Positions 1 through 8,462 of a DNA stretch of 64,000 nucleotides are shown one piece after another. This DNA comes from Actinomyces oris (lineage in GTDB: Bacteria > Actinomycetota > Actinomycetes > Actinomycetales > Actinomycetaceae): the NCBI RefSeq assembly GCF_001937665.1, contig NZ_MSKL01000009.1, positions 36,075 to 100,074 on the forward strand, in the 5' to 3' direction. The position numbers and the translations under genes were made by a program. Below the pieces are notes generated by a model that was not told where the DNA came from, searched no databases, and worked only from the letters and a program-made list of their open reading frames with translations. Positions within the stretch are counted from its first letter, which is position 1, and each line of letters starts with the position of its first letter.

Positions 1-169
1 CGGTTCATCTTCGGCGTGCGGCGTCGGTGCGGGGGGTGATGTCAGCACCATGGACACCAGTGACCCAGCAGCCCTCTCCCCTCGGCCCGCCGTCGGCTCC
101 AGGGCGACCATCCTGCCCGGGATCCCTACCGAGCACGCCTCAGACGTGCGGAGGCAAAAGACCGCCGGC

Positions 170-1216
170 TCACAGGAGCCGGGAGGCGAGCTCGGCGTAC
201 TGGCGGGTCTTGACCTCGACGTCATCGATGTAGCTGATGAGCATGACCTCCTCGGTGCCGTGATTCTCGGCGAAGGAGGACAGGGCCCGGGCGACCTCGT
301 CATAGGTACCCACGATGATGGCGGTGTCGCGCTCGAGGTAGCGCTCGACCTCGGCGCGGTAGGCGGCGTCGAGGGTGGCCGGGTCGCGGAAGCGCATGGG
401 GCGGCCGGTGCGCAGGCTGAAGCGGGCGTCGGCGGCCACGAGTGCCTGCTCACGGGCCTCCTCGCGGGTGGCGGCGGCGCTGACGCACAGGGCGGAGAGG
501 GTCTGGCCCCCGTGGATGGAGCCGTGGCCGCCGCCGCGGTGGGGTGCGCCGTCGGCCCGGGTCCCCCGGCTCTCGGGGAGGTGGGCGCGGTAGTGGTTCA
601 TGATCTCGACCTGTTGGCGGCCGGTGAAGAACTGGGCGTAGGCGTAGTTGAGGTCGCGGACTCCGGCCCAGGCGGCCGACTGCCCTGAGGAGCCCAGGAG
701 CCAGACCTCCGGCAGCTGGGTCGGGCGGGGCTGGACCTCGACGGAGGCGTAGGGATGCGTGGCCGGCAGGTCGTCGCGCAGGAGGGCGACCGTCTCCTCA
801 ATGAGGGTGTTGATGGCGTCGGGATCGATGACGCGGCCCTGGTTGAGGGCTCCGGCCGCGCGCATGTCCCCGCCGGGGGCGCGGCCCAGGCCCATATCGA
901 CGCGGCCGGGGTGGAGGGCGGCCAGGGTGGCGAAGCGCTCGGCCATCTGGAGCGAGCCGTAGTGCATGGCCATGACGCCGCCCGAGCCCACATGGATGCT
1001 GTTCGTGGCGTCCAGGATGTGCATCATGAGCAGGTCGGGCGCCGACGACAGGAAGGCTCCGGTGCTGTGGTGCTCAGCCAGCCAGAAGCGGTGGTAGCCG
1101 GACTCCTCCAGGCCGCGCCCCAGGCGGACGAGGTCCTCCAGAGTCCGGCGAACCTCTCCCCCTTCAAAGAGTGGGACCTGCTCGAGGACGCTGATCCGGC
1201 TGAGACGAGGACTCAT
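170..1216 (-). CDS. LLM-class flavin-dependent oxidoreductase
   Basis: A 348-residue protein of the bacterial luciferase-like monooxygenase superfamily, which uses reduced flavin to oxidise small organic substrates; the substrate here is unknown. Visible family signatures are WLAEHHS near residue 45 and the stretch GSGGVMAMHYGSLQMAERFA near residues 77-96, followed by HPGRVDMGLGRAPGGD, the usual signature of the single-subunit group. Length is normal for the family. It is transcribed away from ahpC, so the two share an upstream region, but nothing ties its role to peroxide defence beyond proximity. The family assignment is secure; the reaction is not known. Confidence 0.88.
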   Translation of the reverse strand: MSPRLSRISVLEQVPLFEGGEVRRTLEDLVRLGRGLEESGYHRFWLAEHHSTGAFLSSAPDLLMMHILDATNSIHVGSGGVMAMHYGSLQMAERFATLAALHPGRVDMGLGRAPGGDMRAAGALNQGRVIDPDAINTLIEETVALLRDDLPATHPYASVEVQPRPTQLPEVWLLGSSGQSAAWAGVRDLNYAYAQFFTGRQQVEIMNHYRAHLPESRGTRADGAPHRGGGHGSIHGGQTLSALCVSAAATREEAREQALVAADARFSLRTGRPMRFRDPATLDAAYRAEVERYLERDTAIIVGTYDEVARALSSFAENHGTEEVMLISYIDDVEVKTRQYAELASRLL

Positions 1217-1527
1217 GGCTTCTCCTGACCTGGTGTGCGACGGTAGTGGGGCAACACCGCGGGACGGCGGCTCATTCCGACTGAGCGGACCGGCGGGTGG
1301 AAGCCCCGCGCAGCGGACGCGAATGTTCCCCTGGGTCGTGTCACCGCAGCGTCACCAGATAAGGTATACCTTCTTAAAGATAGGACAACTTTTAGTTGCA
1401 CCTATGGCGTTGGCGCCTTACGGTTGGACCGACGGAGCCGCCCCGCACCGGCCCCACCTGGGCCGGCACAGGCCGGCGCAGGCCCGCACCAACTCGCACC
1501 GCGATTCGCATCATTCAGGAGGCACCC
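1217..1527. promoter_or_regulatory. Divergent promoter region upstream of ahpC
   Basis: This 311-base gene-free stretch separates the oxidoreductase from ahpC. It holds a perfect 12-base palindrome AAGGTATACCTT at 1361-1372 and, just downstream, an imperfect dyad with ATAGG at 1380-1384 mirrored by CCTAT at 1401-1405. The local sequence is AT-rich compared with its surroundings, as expected of a promoter. ATAG/CTAT half-sites recall OxyR-type operators known to control ahpC in other bacteria, but no oxyR gene is visible and the match is loose. The ahpC ribosome binding site AGGAGG is at 1517-1522. Confidence 0.5.
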
Positions 1528-2106
1528 ATGGCCGTTCTCACCATCGGAGACCAGTTCCCCGCCTACGAGCTCACCGCCGTCGTTCCCGGCAACCTCAAGG
1601 AGGTTGAGGCCAGCAAGCCCGAGGACTACTTCACCACCGTCTCCTCGCAGGTTCCCGCCGGCACCTGGCGCGTCGTCTTCTTCTGGCCCAAGGACTTCAC
1701 CTTCGTGTGCCCCACCGAGATCGCCGCCTTCGGCGACCTCTACCAGGACTTCAAGGACCGCGACTGCGAGGTCGTGGGCGTCTCGGTGGACAACGAGTAC
1801 ACCCACTACGCCTGGCGCCGCAGCCACGACAAGCTCCAGGACCTGCCCTTCCCCATGGCCAGCGACCTGAACCGCGAGCTCACCGATGCCCTGGGCATCA
1901 AGCGCGCCACCGGTGAGGCCGACCGCGCCACCTTCATCATCGACCCCCACAACGTCATCCAGTCGGTCTCCGTGACCGCCGACTCCGTGGGCCGCAACAC
2001 CGAGGAGGTCCTGCGCCAGCTCGACGCCCTCCAGTCCGACGAGCTGTGCGCCTGCAACTGGCAGGCCGGCGCCGCCACCATCGACGCCCTGGGCGAGATG
2101 AGCTGA
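1528..2106 (+). CDS. ahpC: Alkyl hydroperoxide reductase AhpC (peroxiredoxin)
   Basis: A 192-residue 2-Cys peroxiredoxin that reduces peroxides and organic hydroperoxides. The peroxidatic cysteine lies in FTFVCPTEIAAF at position 61, and the pair CAC near the C-terminus falls at 174 and 176. These are the same three positions used by the mycobacterial enzyme, which is recycled through AhpD rather than AhpF. The ATG at 1528 is chosen because AGGAGG precedes it by 5 bases and the family N-terminus begins MAVLTIGDQFP. The ahpD gene follows after 55 bases in the same direction, so the two probably form one operon. Confidence 0.97.
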   Translation: MAVLTIGDQFPAYELTAVVPGNLKEVEASKPEDYFTTVSSQVPAGTWRVVFFWPKDFTFVCPTEIAAFGDLYQDFKDRDCEVVGVSVDNEYTHYAWRRSHDKLQDLPFPMASDLNRELTDALGIKRATGEADRATFIIDPHNVIQSVSVTADSVGRNTEEVLRQLDALQSDELCACNWQAGAATIDALGEMS

Positions 2107-2161
2107 CGGGCCCCGCCCCAGTCCCCTGACCTCCACCACCTGAACGACGAAACGAGAACAC

Positions 2162-2692
2162 ATGAGCATCGACAACCTGCGCTCCGCCTTGCCCGAGTGG
2201 GCCAAGGACCTCTCCCTGAACCTGTCCACCCTGTCCCGCTCCTCCTCACTGACCGAGCAGCAGCAGTGGGGCACCTTCGTGGCCGCGGCCGCCGCGACCC
2301 GCAACGAGTCCGTCCTGGTCCAGGTCATGGAGGACGCCCGCACCCACCTGTCCGAGGAGGCCATCAGCGCCGCCCTGGGCGCGGCCTCCATCATGGCGAT
2401 GAACAACGTCGCCTACCGCACGCGCCACTTCCTGGGCTCGGCCTACGAGAACGAGCGCATGGGCCTGCGCATGAACATCATCGGCACCTCCGGCGGTGTG
2501 GAGAAGGTCGACTTCGAGCTGTGGAGCCTGGCCGTGTCCACCATCAACGGCTGCGAGAAGTGCGTGACCGCCCACGAGGCCACCGTGCGTGGCGAGGGCC
2601 TGAGCACCGAGCAAGTCTGGGAGGCCGCGCGCATCGCCGCCACCCTGACCGGTGTGGCCCAGGCGGTCGGCGTCGTCGAGACCCTCGACTGA
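2162..2692 (+). CDS. ahpD: Alkyl hydroperoxide reductase AhpD
   Basis: A 176-residue carboxymuconolactone-decarboxylase-fold protein that reduces oxidised AhpC. The redox motif is [11 protein letters not shown], with cysteines at 131 and 134 and a histidine at 138, one position shifted from the mycobacterial enzyme (C130, C133, H137). In mycobacteria AhpD receives electrons from lipoylated SucB through dihydrolipoamide dehydrogenase; the same route is inferred here. It lies directly after ahpC and ends at a strong terminator. Confidence 0.96.
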   Translation: MSIDNLRSALPEWAKDLSLNLSTLSRSSSLTEQQQWGTFVAAAAATRNESVLVQVMEDARTHLSEEAISAALGAASIMAMNNVAYRTRHFLGSAYENERMGLRMNIIGTSGGVEKVDFELWSLAVSTINGCEKCVTAHEATVRGEGLSTEQVWEAARIAATLTGVAQAVGVVETLD

Positions 2693-2721
2693 CCCGGCCC
2701 CGACACGATCACCACAATAAC

Positions 2722-2765
2722 GACGGCGGCCGCCGGTTCCCCAGGAAGAGCCGGCGGCCGCCGTC
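2722..2765 (+). terminator. Rho-independent-type terminator after ahpCD
   Basis: A 15-base perfect inverted repeat, GACGGCGGCCGCCGG (2722-2736) and its complement (2751-2765), with a 14-base loop. The downstream side TGTCT is only weakly T-rich, as is common in high-GC actinobacteria. It lies 30 bases after the ahpD stop. Confidence 0.85.
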
Positions 2766-2793
2766 TGTCTAGGTGTCTACGGGCCAGTACCGC

Positions 2794-3306
2794 TCAGCTG
2801 CGGGGATCGGCGTCGATGGCGCCCTGGGTGTCGTCGAAGATCAGGTTGGAGATCTCGACCTGGACCATCTCCACCTGGGGGACGTCGTGCAGGAGGAGCG
2901 GGTCATCGGCGGAGGTCTGCAGGGCCAGCGTGCCGCAGCCGAAGAAGCGGTCGCTGACATCCTTGTCCAGCTGGATGTCGGAGATCCGGGTCAGGGGCAG
3001 GTCGTGGCCGACACGGCTGATGATGCCGGAGCGGGTGATGATGCGCTTGGTGGTGACCGTGTACGTGCGCATGTACCACTGCAGCCACGGCAGAATCAGC
3101 AGGGGGACGCTTACGACGAGGATCACCACCCAGATCGCCAGGACGCCCCAGGGCTGCCAGGTGGCGGGGGCCATGACCGAGGCGACGACGCCGACCACGA
3201 GCAGGAGGATCTCGACGACGAACCGCCACAGGAGGACCTTGATGTGGGTGTGCATGTGCCGCACCACGACCTCGTCGCGGCTCAGGAGCTTCTTCGACAG
3301 TGCCAT
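2794..3306 (-). CDS. PH-domain (bPH2-type) membrane protein
   Basis: A predicted 170-residue protein beginning MALSKKLLSRDEVVVRHMHTH. It has two hydrophobic segments separated by a very short turn near residues 25-75 (VVEILLLVVGVVASV and WGVLAIWVVILVVSV). These are followed by a bacterial pleckstrin-homology region with the typical RTYTVTTKRIITRSGIIS strand pattern and LPLTRISDIQL. The ATG at 3304-3306 is preferred over an upstream start because homologous N-termini begin near here, although its GGAGG lies only one base from the ATG. The function of this family is poorly known. It is co-directional with the tad genes, 143 bases downstream of them. Confidence 0.75.
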   Translation of the reverse strand: MALSKKLLSRDEVVVRHMHTHIKVLLWRFVVEILLLVVGVVASVMAPATWQPWGVLAIWVVILVVSVPLLILPWLQWYMRTYTVTTKRIITRSGIISRVGHDLPLTRISDIQLDKDVSDRFFGCGTLALQTSADDPLLLHDVPQVEMVQVEISNLIFDDTQGAIDADPRS

Positions 3307-3449
3307 GCCTCCATCGTGCCAGGCCGCCGGGGGTTCGCGCACCCGAAGGGTCAGGAGTCCCCGGTTCTCCGCCATCAGCCGGGAGTGTTCGGGCCGCTGG
3401 GCGGGCGGGAGCGCCTCCGGGGGCAGGGCACTGGCAGAGCGGGGTGCGT

Positions 3450-4760
3450 TCACCCGGTGAGCATGCTCATGCCGACTGAGGCGACGACCGGAGCGATCCC
3501 CAGGATGACGAAGGCCGGCAGGTGGCAGGCGCCCAGCGGCAGGACGAGGCGCACCGCCAGGCGCTCGGCGGCCTCCTCATCGCGAGCGTGCCGCCCCGCG
3601 CGCAGGCTCGCCGCCGTCGCCGCCAGGAGGGCCGCCGGCGAGGCCCCGTCCTCCCAGCCCGGGCGCAGGCAGGACTCCAGGCGGGAGCGCCGCGCCCGCC
3701 ACTGATCGTCGTCGGGCGCCTGCCAGGCCTCCTCCCACGGGGCGCCCAGCAGCAGGGCCCGCCCCACGACGCCGGCCCCCTCCTCCTCCAGGGCCTCGCC
3801 CAAGGCGGTCAGCACCCCGGGCACCGAGGCCCCGGCACTCAGTGCGGCGGCAGCCAGATCCAGGACCAGGGCCTCATCGACGACGTCGCCGTCAGCCGTC
3901 GCCGCGCGTACCAGGCGCCTGGTCACCAGGTGCCCCACCACCATGAGCACGATGCCGAGCGCCCCCACGGCGCTACCGACGCCGCCGTCGAGCAGGAGGG
4001 CGGCGGGGTCGGCACCCACGAGCATTCCCAGTCCCAGGCCGACCACGGGCAGGCAGGCCAGGAGCCGCGCGGTGGTACGGGGGCCGGCCAGGGCGGCCCG
4101 ACGGGAGGCCTCGGCGTGACCGGACTCGGCGACCCCGCCCGCCACGGTCTGGAGGATGTCAGCCAGGGGTGCCCCCAGGGCGGTCGACAGGCGGCAGGAG
4201 GCGATGGCGCCCGGCACCCCGGCGGCGGTGGCCCGCCGCTGCCGGGTCCGCCGTCCCCTCGGGGGCGGGCGCCAGTACAGGCGCCCGTCGCTCCATCGGG
4301 GCAGCCACGAGTCGTGCTGGAGGTCCGCGAGCGCGCGCAGCACGGGTGGGACGCCGTCCTCATCGGGCTCGGCGCCCTCGGTCAGGCCGGCGCGTTGGCA
4401 GGCGCGCACCCAGGCCCGTTGCGGGGTCGCACCGGCGCGCAGGAGGCTGGCGACCTCGGTGAGCAGCAGACCGAGGTCCGGTTCGGGCGCCCCGGAGCGT
4501 CGGGAGCGCAGTGCGGAGAGAACCGCCTGCGGGGTCGATGCTCGCTCCTCGACCGCGGGGGCGCCCGTGGTCCAGCTGCGGGGCAGGCCGCGGCGGGCCG
4601 GCAGCAGGAGCACGGCGGCGGCCAGGGCGACCAGGACCGCCGCGATCCAGGCGCCCGGCACCGGTCCGCTCGCGGAGCCGGCCAGGTGCCCGGCCGGGGG
4701 CAGGAGGGAGACGGGCCCCCTCAGGCAGGTCATGCCGGTCATGCTGGCCATACCGGTCAT
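3450..4760 (-). CDS. TadB-TadC fusion, type II secretion F-family membrane protein
   Basis: A 436-residue protein that appears to join two GspF-type modules. The first has an N-terminal hydrophobic segment, TEVASLLRAGATPQRAW and a pair of membrane segments around LLACLPVVGLGLGMLVG and ALGIVLMVVGHLV. The second starts near DEALVLDLAAAALSAGASVPGVL and ends in LPLGACHLPAFVILGIAPVV. In mycobacteria the corresponding proteins are two separate genes after tadA (Rv3658c and Rv3657c), whose summed length is similar. These proteins form the inner-membrane platform of Tad pili. The start overlaps the tadA stop by 4 bases. No pilin or TadE gene follows. Confidence 0.82.
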   Translation of the reverse strand: MTGMASMTGMTCLRGPVSLLPPAGHLAGSASGPVPGAWIAAVLVALAAAVLLLPARRGLPRSWTTGAPAVEERASTPQAVLSALRSRRSGAPEPDLGLLLTEVASLLRAGATPQRAWVRACQRAGLTEGAEPDEDGVPPVLRALADLQHDSWLPRWSDGRLYWRPPPRGRRTRQRRATAAGVPGAIASCRLSTALGAPLADILQTVAGGVAESGHAEASRRAALAGPRTTARLLACLPVVGLGLGMLVGADPAALLLDGGVGSAVGALGIVLMVVGHLVTRRLVRAATADGDVVDEALVLDLAAAALSAGASVPGVLTALGEALEEEGAGVVGRALLLGAPWEEAWQAPDDDQWRARRSRLESCLRPGWEDGASPAALLAATAASLRAGRHARDEEAAERLAVRLVLPLGACHLPAFVILGIAPVVASVGMSMLTG

Positions 4761-6016
4761 GTGGGTCTCCTCTCCCCCGGCCCGGGCAGTCCGTCGAGGC
4801 CGGTGTGGGCAAAGACCTGCGGGCCGATCCGCTCTCGCAGCGCCTCCGCGGCCGGGCCGGGGCTGAGGCGGCCGTCGTCGGCCACGCGGAGGGCCTCCTC
4901 GCAGACAAGGACCGCTCCGGCCGGGGTCGTCTCGCGCCGCAGCACGCCGACGGAGGCCACGAAGCGACGCGCCCCGGCGGTGCCGGACTGTCGGCGCAGG
5001 TGGACGACGGCGTCGAGCGCGCTGGCCGCCTGGGCGGCGACGGCCGCCTCATCGAGTCCCGCGAGCGCCCCCAGGGCGGTCAGGCGGGCGGGGACGTCGG
5101 CGGGAGAGTTGGCGTGGAGGGTGGCCCAGCCGCCCTCGTGCCCGGTGTTGAGGGCGGTGAGGACGTCGCGCACCTCGGGGCCGCGGCACTCGCCCAGGAC
5201 GATCCGGTCGGGCCGCATGCGCAGGGCGGTACGCACCAGGGAGGTCATGGAGACCGCCCCGACGCCCTGGACGTTGGCGCCGCGCTCCTGGAGGTGGACG
5301 ACATGGGGGTGGTGGGGGCGCAGCTCGCTGGCCTCCTCGATGCACACGATGCGTTCGGTGACCGGGACGAGTCCGAGCAGGGCGGCCAGGAGGGTGGTCT
5401 TGCCGGTGCCGGTGGCGCCGGTGACCAGGCAGCTGGCGCGGCCGGTCACGAGGGCGGCCAGGACCTCGTCGAGGCCGGGGGCGACGGTGCCGGCGGCGGT
5501 GAGCTCGTCCAGGGTGAAGCCACGGCGGCGCTTGGTGCGCAGGCTGATGAGGGTGCCGTCGGCGCTCAGGGGCGGCAGGACCGCGTTGAGGCGGGTGCCG
5601 TCGGGCAGGGTGGCGTCGACGACGGGGCAGGCGTCGTCGAGGCGCTTGTGGGCGGAGGCGGCCATGCGCACGGCCAGGGCCCGCACCTCGGGCTCGTCCA
5701 TGGCGGCTGCGGGGACGGGTTCGAGGCCGTGTCCCCGGTCGATCCAGGTGCGCCCGCCGCTGACGAGGACGTCGGTGACGCCGTCGGTCTCGATGAGGGG
5801 CTGGAGGAGTGGCCCGGCGCCGTCGACGTCGGCGCGCACCCGCTGCCCGAGACGCGCCATCCCCACCTGTCCGGTGGCGGGGGCGGCGGCGTCGTTGAGG
5901 GCCTCATCCAGGCCCACGCCGCGTGCGAGGGCGCTGCGGACGCGGGCGAGCTCGGGGCCGTCGCCTCCCGCGACCCCACCGGGAACGCCGGGCTGATCGG
6001 GACTCACCGGGACCAT
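4757..6016 (-). CDS. tadA: TadA/CpaF-family secretion ATPase
   Basis: A 419-residue type II/IV secretion ATPase that would power pilus assembly at the cytoplasmic face. Walker A is GATGTGKTTLL near residue 200, followed by the Asp-box region ERIVCIEEASELRP, then RMRPDRIVLGECRGPEV (Walker B) and HEGGWATLHANS (His box). The ATG at 6014-6016 has GGAGG upstream with good spacing. It overlaps the end of ssd by 13 bases and the following fusion gene by 4, indicating one operon. Confidence 0.93.
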   Translation of the reverse strand: MVPVSPDQPGVPGGVAGGDGPELARVRSALARGVGLDEALNDAAAPATGQVGMARLGQRVRADVDGAGPLLQPLIETDGVTDVLVSGGRTWIDRGHGLEPVPAAAMDEPEVRALAVRMAASAHKRLDDACPVVDATLPDGTRLNAVLPPLSADGTLISLRTKRRRGFTLDELTAAGTVAPGLDEVLAALVTGRASCLVTGATGTGKTTLLAALLGLVPVTERIVCIEEASELRPHHPHVVHLQERGANVQGVGAVSMTSLVRTALRMRPDRIVLGECRGPEVRDVLTALNTGHEGGWATLHANSPADVPARLTALGALAGLDEAAVAAQAASALDAVVHLRRQSGTAGARRFVASVGVLRRETTPAGAVLVCEEALRVADDGRLSPGPAAEALRERIGPQVFAHTGLDGLPGPGERRPT

Positions 6017-7164
6017 GGCTGCCTCCTGGACTGATTCGTTAACTGATTCGTTGACGGATTCGGTGGCCGGCTCGTTGACTGGTTCCCCGTCTCCCTGGGT
6101 CCTCGGACGGCTACCGCATCAGCCGGCTCGGGGGTGGGTCCGGCGGCGCTCCTCGCCCGGTTCGGTGCCGCAGCGCCAGGGAGCCGGGGCAGCAGCTCCC
6201 GGGCCAGGGCGCTCGCGGCGCGCCGGATGGCCGAGCGGGCCCGAACCGGGTCCTCCCCGAGGGCCAGCCGCTTGGCCAGGACCCGGTCGGTGGGAACCTG
6301 CCCCAGGACCGGGCAGCCGGTGATGAGCTCGAGGTCCTCGGCGAGGACGTCCTCGCCCACCTGGCGCACCACGAGCCAGACCGGCACCCCCGCAGCGGTG
6401 TCGGCGGCTTCGGTACCGCCGGGCACCGCACCCCGCAGTCGTGAGACGATGCTCTCGGCGGCGATCGCCGAGCGCAGGTCGAGTCCGGTGACGATCAGGA
6501 CCCGGGCTCCCGGGGGCGGGAGCGCCCCTCGGGGCAGGTCCACCAGGACGACGTCGTGCTCGGCCCGCATCGCCTCCAGGACCGCCTCCACGCAGGGCCG
6601 GGGCCCTCCGCGCACGTCCCCGGTGAGGACCGGCATGGCGTGCCACACGGGCAGGGCCCCGACGAGGTGGCCGGGCCGGAAGGCCGACTCATCGGCCGGC
6701 AGGTCCGCCCAGCGCAGCCCGGTCAGGACGCTCTCCCCGCACAGGAGGTCCAGGCCGCCGGTGGGGTCGAGGTCCATCATCGCCACCCGCCTGCCCGCTC
6801 GGCCCAGCGCCCACGCCAGGTGCAGCAGCAGGACGCTGGCCCCCAGGCCCCCGCGGGCACCGGTGACGGCCAGGACCTGGGCGACGTGGCCCGAGCGCTC
6901 TGTCCCCTCACACGCCCTGTCCTCCGTCGCCCGCGCATCTCCACCGGACTGCACAGGCCGGCCGGCGGAGGGCCTCAGGGGAGGGAAGGAGACATCCCGA
7001 CCGTCCCACACCTGCGTGCGCCCCGGCGCCGCCTCGTCCCCGGGCTCCGCCACTGCCGGAATGGTCAGTGTCTCCATCTCCTCCGTCTGCTCCGCCTGCT
7101 CCACCTGCCATGTGCCGTCCCCCGCGGGCACGCGCACCTCCCTCACAGGCATCCTCACCGACAT
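6004..7164 (-). CDS. ssd: Septum-site-determining-like protein Ssd / TadZ-CpaE-type ATPase
   Basis: A 386-residue protein with an N-terminal variable region and a MinD/ParA-like domain from about residue 95. The nucleotide loop reads TGARGGLGASVLLLHLA, in which the P-loop lysine expected before Ser/Thr is replaced by Ala. DLDPTGGLDLLCG matches the second conserved strand. Such deviant loops are typical of TadZ/CpaE and mycobacterial Ssd (Rv3660c). The ATG at 7162-7164 (MSVRMPV) is preferred because AGAGGG precedes it; an ATG 6 codons upstream is also possible. It heads the ssd-tadA-tadBC operon and diverges from the HAD phosphatase, as in mycobacteria. Confidence 0.8.
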   Translation of the reverse strand: MSVRMPVREVRVPAGDGTWQVEQAEQTEEMETLTIPAVAEPGDEAAPGRTQVWDGRDVSFPPLRPSAGRPVQSGGDARATEDRACEGTERSGHVAQVLAVTGARGGLGASVLLLHLAWALGRAGRRVAMMDLDPTGGLDLLCGESVLTGLRWADLPADESAFRPGHLVGALPVWHAMPVLTGDVRGGPRPCVEAVLEAMRAEHDVVLVDLPRGALPPPGARVLIVTGLDLRSAIAAESIVSRLRGAVPGGTEAADTAAGVPVWLVVRQVGEDVLAEDLELITGCPVLGQVPTDRVLAKRLALGEDPVRARSAIRRAASALARELLPRLPGAAAPNRARSAAGPTPEPADAVAVRGPRETGNQSTSRPPNPSTNQLTNQSRRQPWSR

Positions 7165-7492
7165 CGTCTCCCTCTCCCACATGTCTCCACCGTCCTGCCG
7201 TGTCTTCCCCGCGGCCTGCCGGCCGTCTCCACGGCTCCCCGACCGGCGCCCCGCACGGCGGTACCGCGGGGACCGCAGCACCGCGGGCGGCTCCCCACCA
7301 GGGTGCGGGCCCGCCCGCGGCTGCGCCCATCGACGTCGTCGGGCCTGTGGAGACGGGTTGCAGAAACGGGCCTGTGGCCCCGCGCCCGCTGCAGCCGGTC
7401 ACAGCCGGCCACGGAACCGCCGGCGATGACGGAGGCCACTGCGGGGCTGACACGCCTGACACCGGGGTCCGGCTCGTGATGTGATGGGGGGC
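7165..7492. promoter_or_regulatory. Divergent intergenic region, ssd / HAD phosphatase
   Basis: A 328-base gene-free stretch that must hold two outward promoters. It is GC-rich and I see no convincing -35/-10 pair, hairpin or repeat in it. Confidence 0.4.
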
Positions 7493-8422
7493 ATGAGCGC
7501 GCAGGACCGCGCAAGCGACCCCTCCCGACTGACAGCGACCTCACCGGTGACGGCACCGACCGTCCCACCGGTGGCGCCGGAGCGCTCCGCCGCCGCCCCC
7601 TCACCCACCGGGCACCGCGCGGCGGCCTACTTCGACCTGGACAAGACGATCCTGGCGACGTCGTCGACCTGGGCACTGGGCACCCCGATGCGGCGCAGCG
7701 GCCTCATCTCCTCACGGGCCCTGGCCCACGGGCTCATCGCCCAGCTCCCCTATCTCCTGGTGGGTGCCGGCGTCCGGCGGTCCAGCAGCCTCATGGAGCA
7801 CCTGGCCCTCATGTCCGCCGGCATCAGCCGCCGCGACCTGGTGGAGGTCGTGGAGGGAGCCCTGACCACGGCGATCGAGCCGGCCGTCTACGCCGAGGCC
7901 CTCGACCTCATTGAGGGTCACCGCCGGGCCGGGCACGACGTCGTGGTGGTCTCGGCCTCCATCACCGAGATGGTCTCCCCCATCGCCCGCCTCGTCGGGG
8001 CCGACCGGGCCGTGGCCACCCACATGGAGGTCGGCGAGGACGGCCTGTTCACCGGGCGCATCTCCCGCTCCATGCTGCACGCGGAGAAGGTGGTGGCGCT
8101 GCGCGAGGACGCCGCCGCCCACGGCATCGACCTGTCCCGGTGCTGGGCCTACTCCGACTCCATCTCCGATGAGCCGATGCTCAGCGCCGTCGGCCATCCC
8201 GTCGCGGTCAACCCCGACCGGGACCTGCGGCGCCTGGCACAGGAGCATGACTGGCCGGTGCGCGACTTCGCCCGCCCGGTGCGGCTGCGGCCGCGCTGGG
8301 AGCCCCCGAGCCTGTCGACCCGGGCCTCGGTGATCGCTCACGTGGCCGGTGTGCTGGCCGTCGGGGGCACCGCCGCCTGGCTCGTCGCCCGACGCGGCCC
8401 GCGCGGCGCCCGCGGCATCTGA
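7493..8422 (+). CDS. HAD-IB family phosphatase
   Basis: A 309-residue haloacid-dehalogenase-superfamily hydrolase of the SerB-like IB group. Motif I is YFDLDKTIL, with nucleophile and acid/base aspartates at 48 and 50. Motif II is VVVSASITEM, and the C-terminal motif includes YSDSISDEPML. A C-terminal hydrophobic stretch (VIAHVAGVLAVGGTAAWLVA) may anchor it in the membrane. The ATG at 7493 follows a run of six G; an ATG 12 bases upstream is less likely. The pairing with divergent ssd is conserved in mycobacteria (Rv3661 beside Rv3660c). The natural substrate is unknown. Confidence 0.88.
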   Translation: MSAQDRASDPSRLTATSPVTAPTVPPVAPERSAAAPSPTGHRAAAYFDLDKTILATSSTWALGTPMRRSGLISSRALAHGLIAQLPYLLVGAGVRRSSSLMEHLALMSAGISRRDLVEVVEGALTTAIEPAVYAEALDLIEGHRRAGHDVVVVSASITEMVSPIARLVGADRAVATHMEVGEDGLFTGRISRSMLHAEKVVALREDAAAHGIDLSRCWAYSDSISDEPMLSAVGHPVAVNPDRDLRRLAQEHDWPVRDFARPVRLRPRWEPPSLSTRASVIAHVAGVLAVGGTAAWLVARRGPRGARGI

Positions 8423-8462
8423 ATCGCTCGGCCGGGCCCACGCAGGGGCCCACCCGGCCCGC

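Noticed and set aside
3522..5996. An 824-codon plus-strand frame antisense to tadA and the tadBC fusion
   Set aside because: Same high-GC artefact; the minus strand has intact Walker and His-box motifs.
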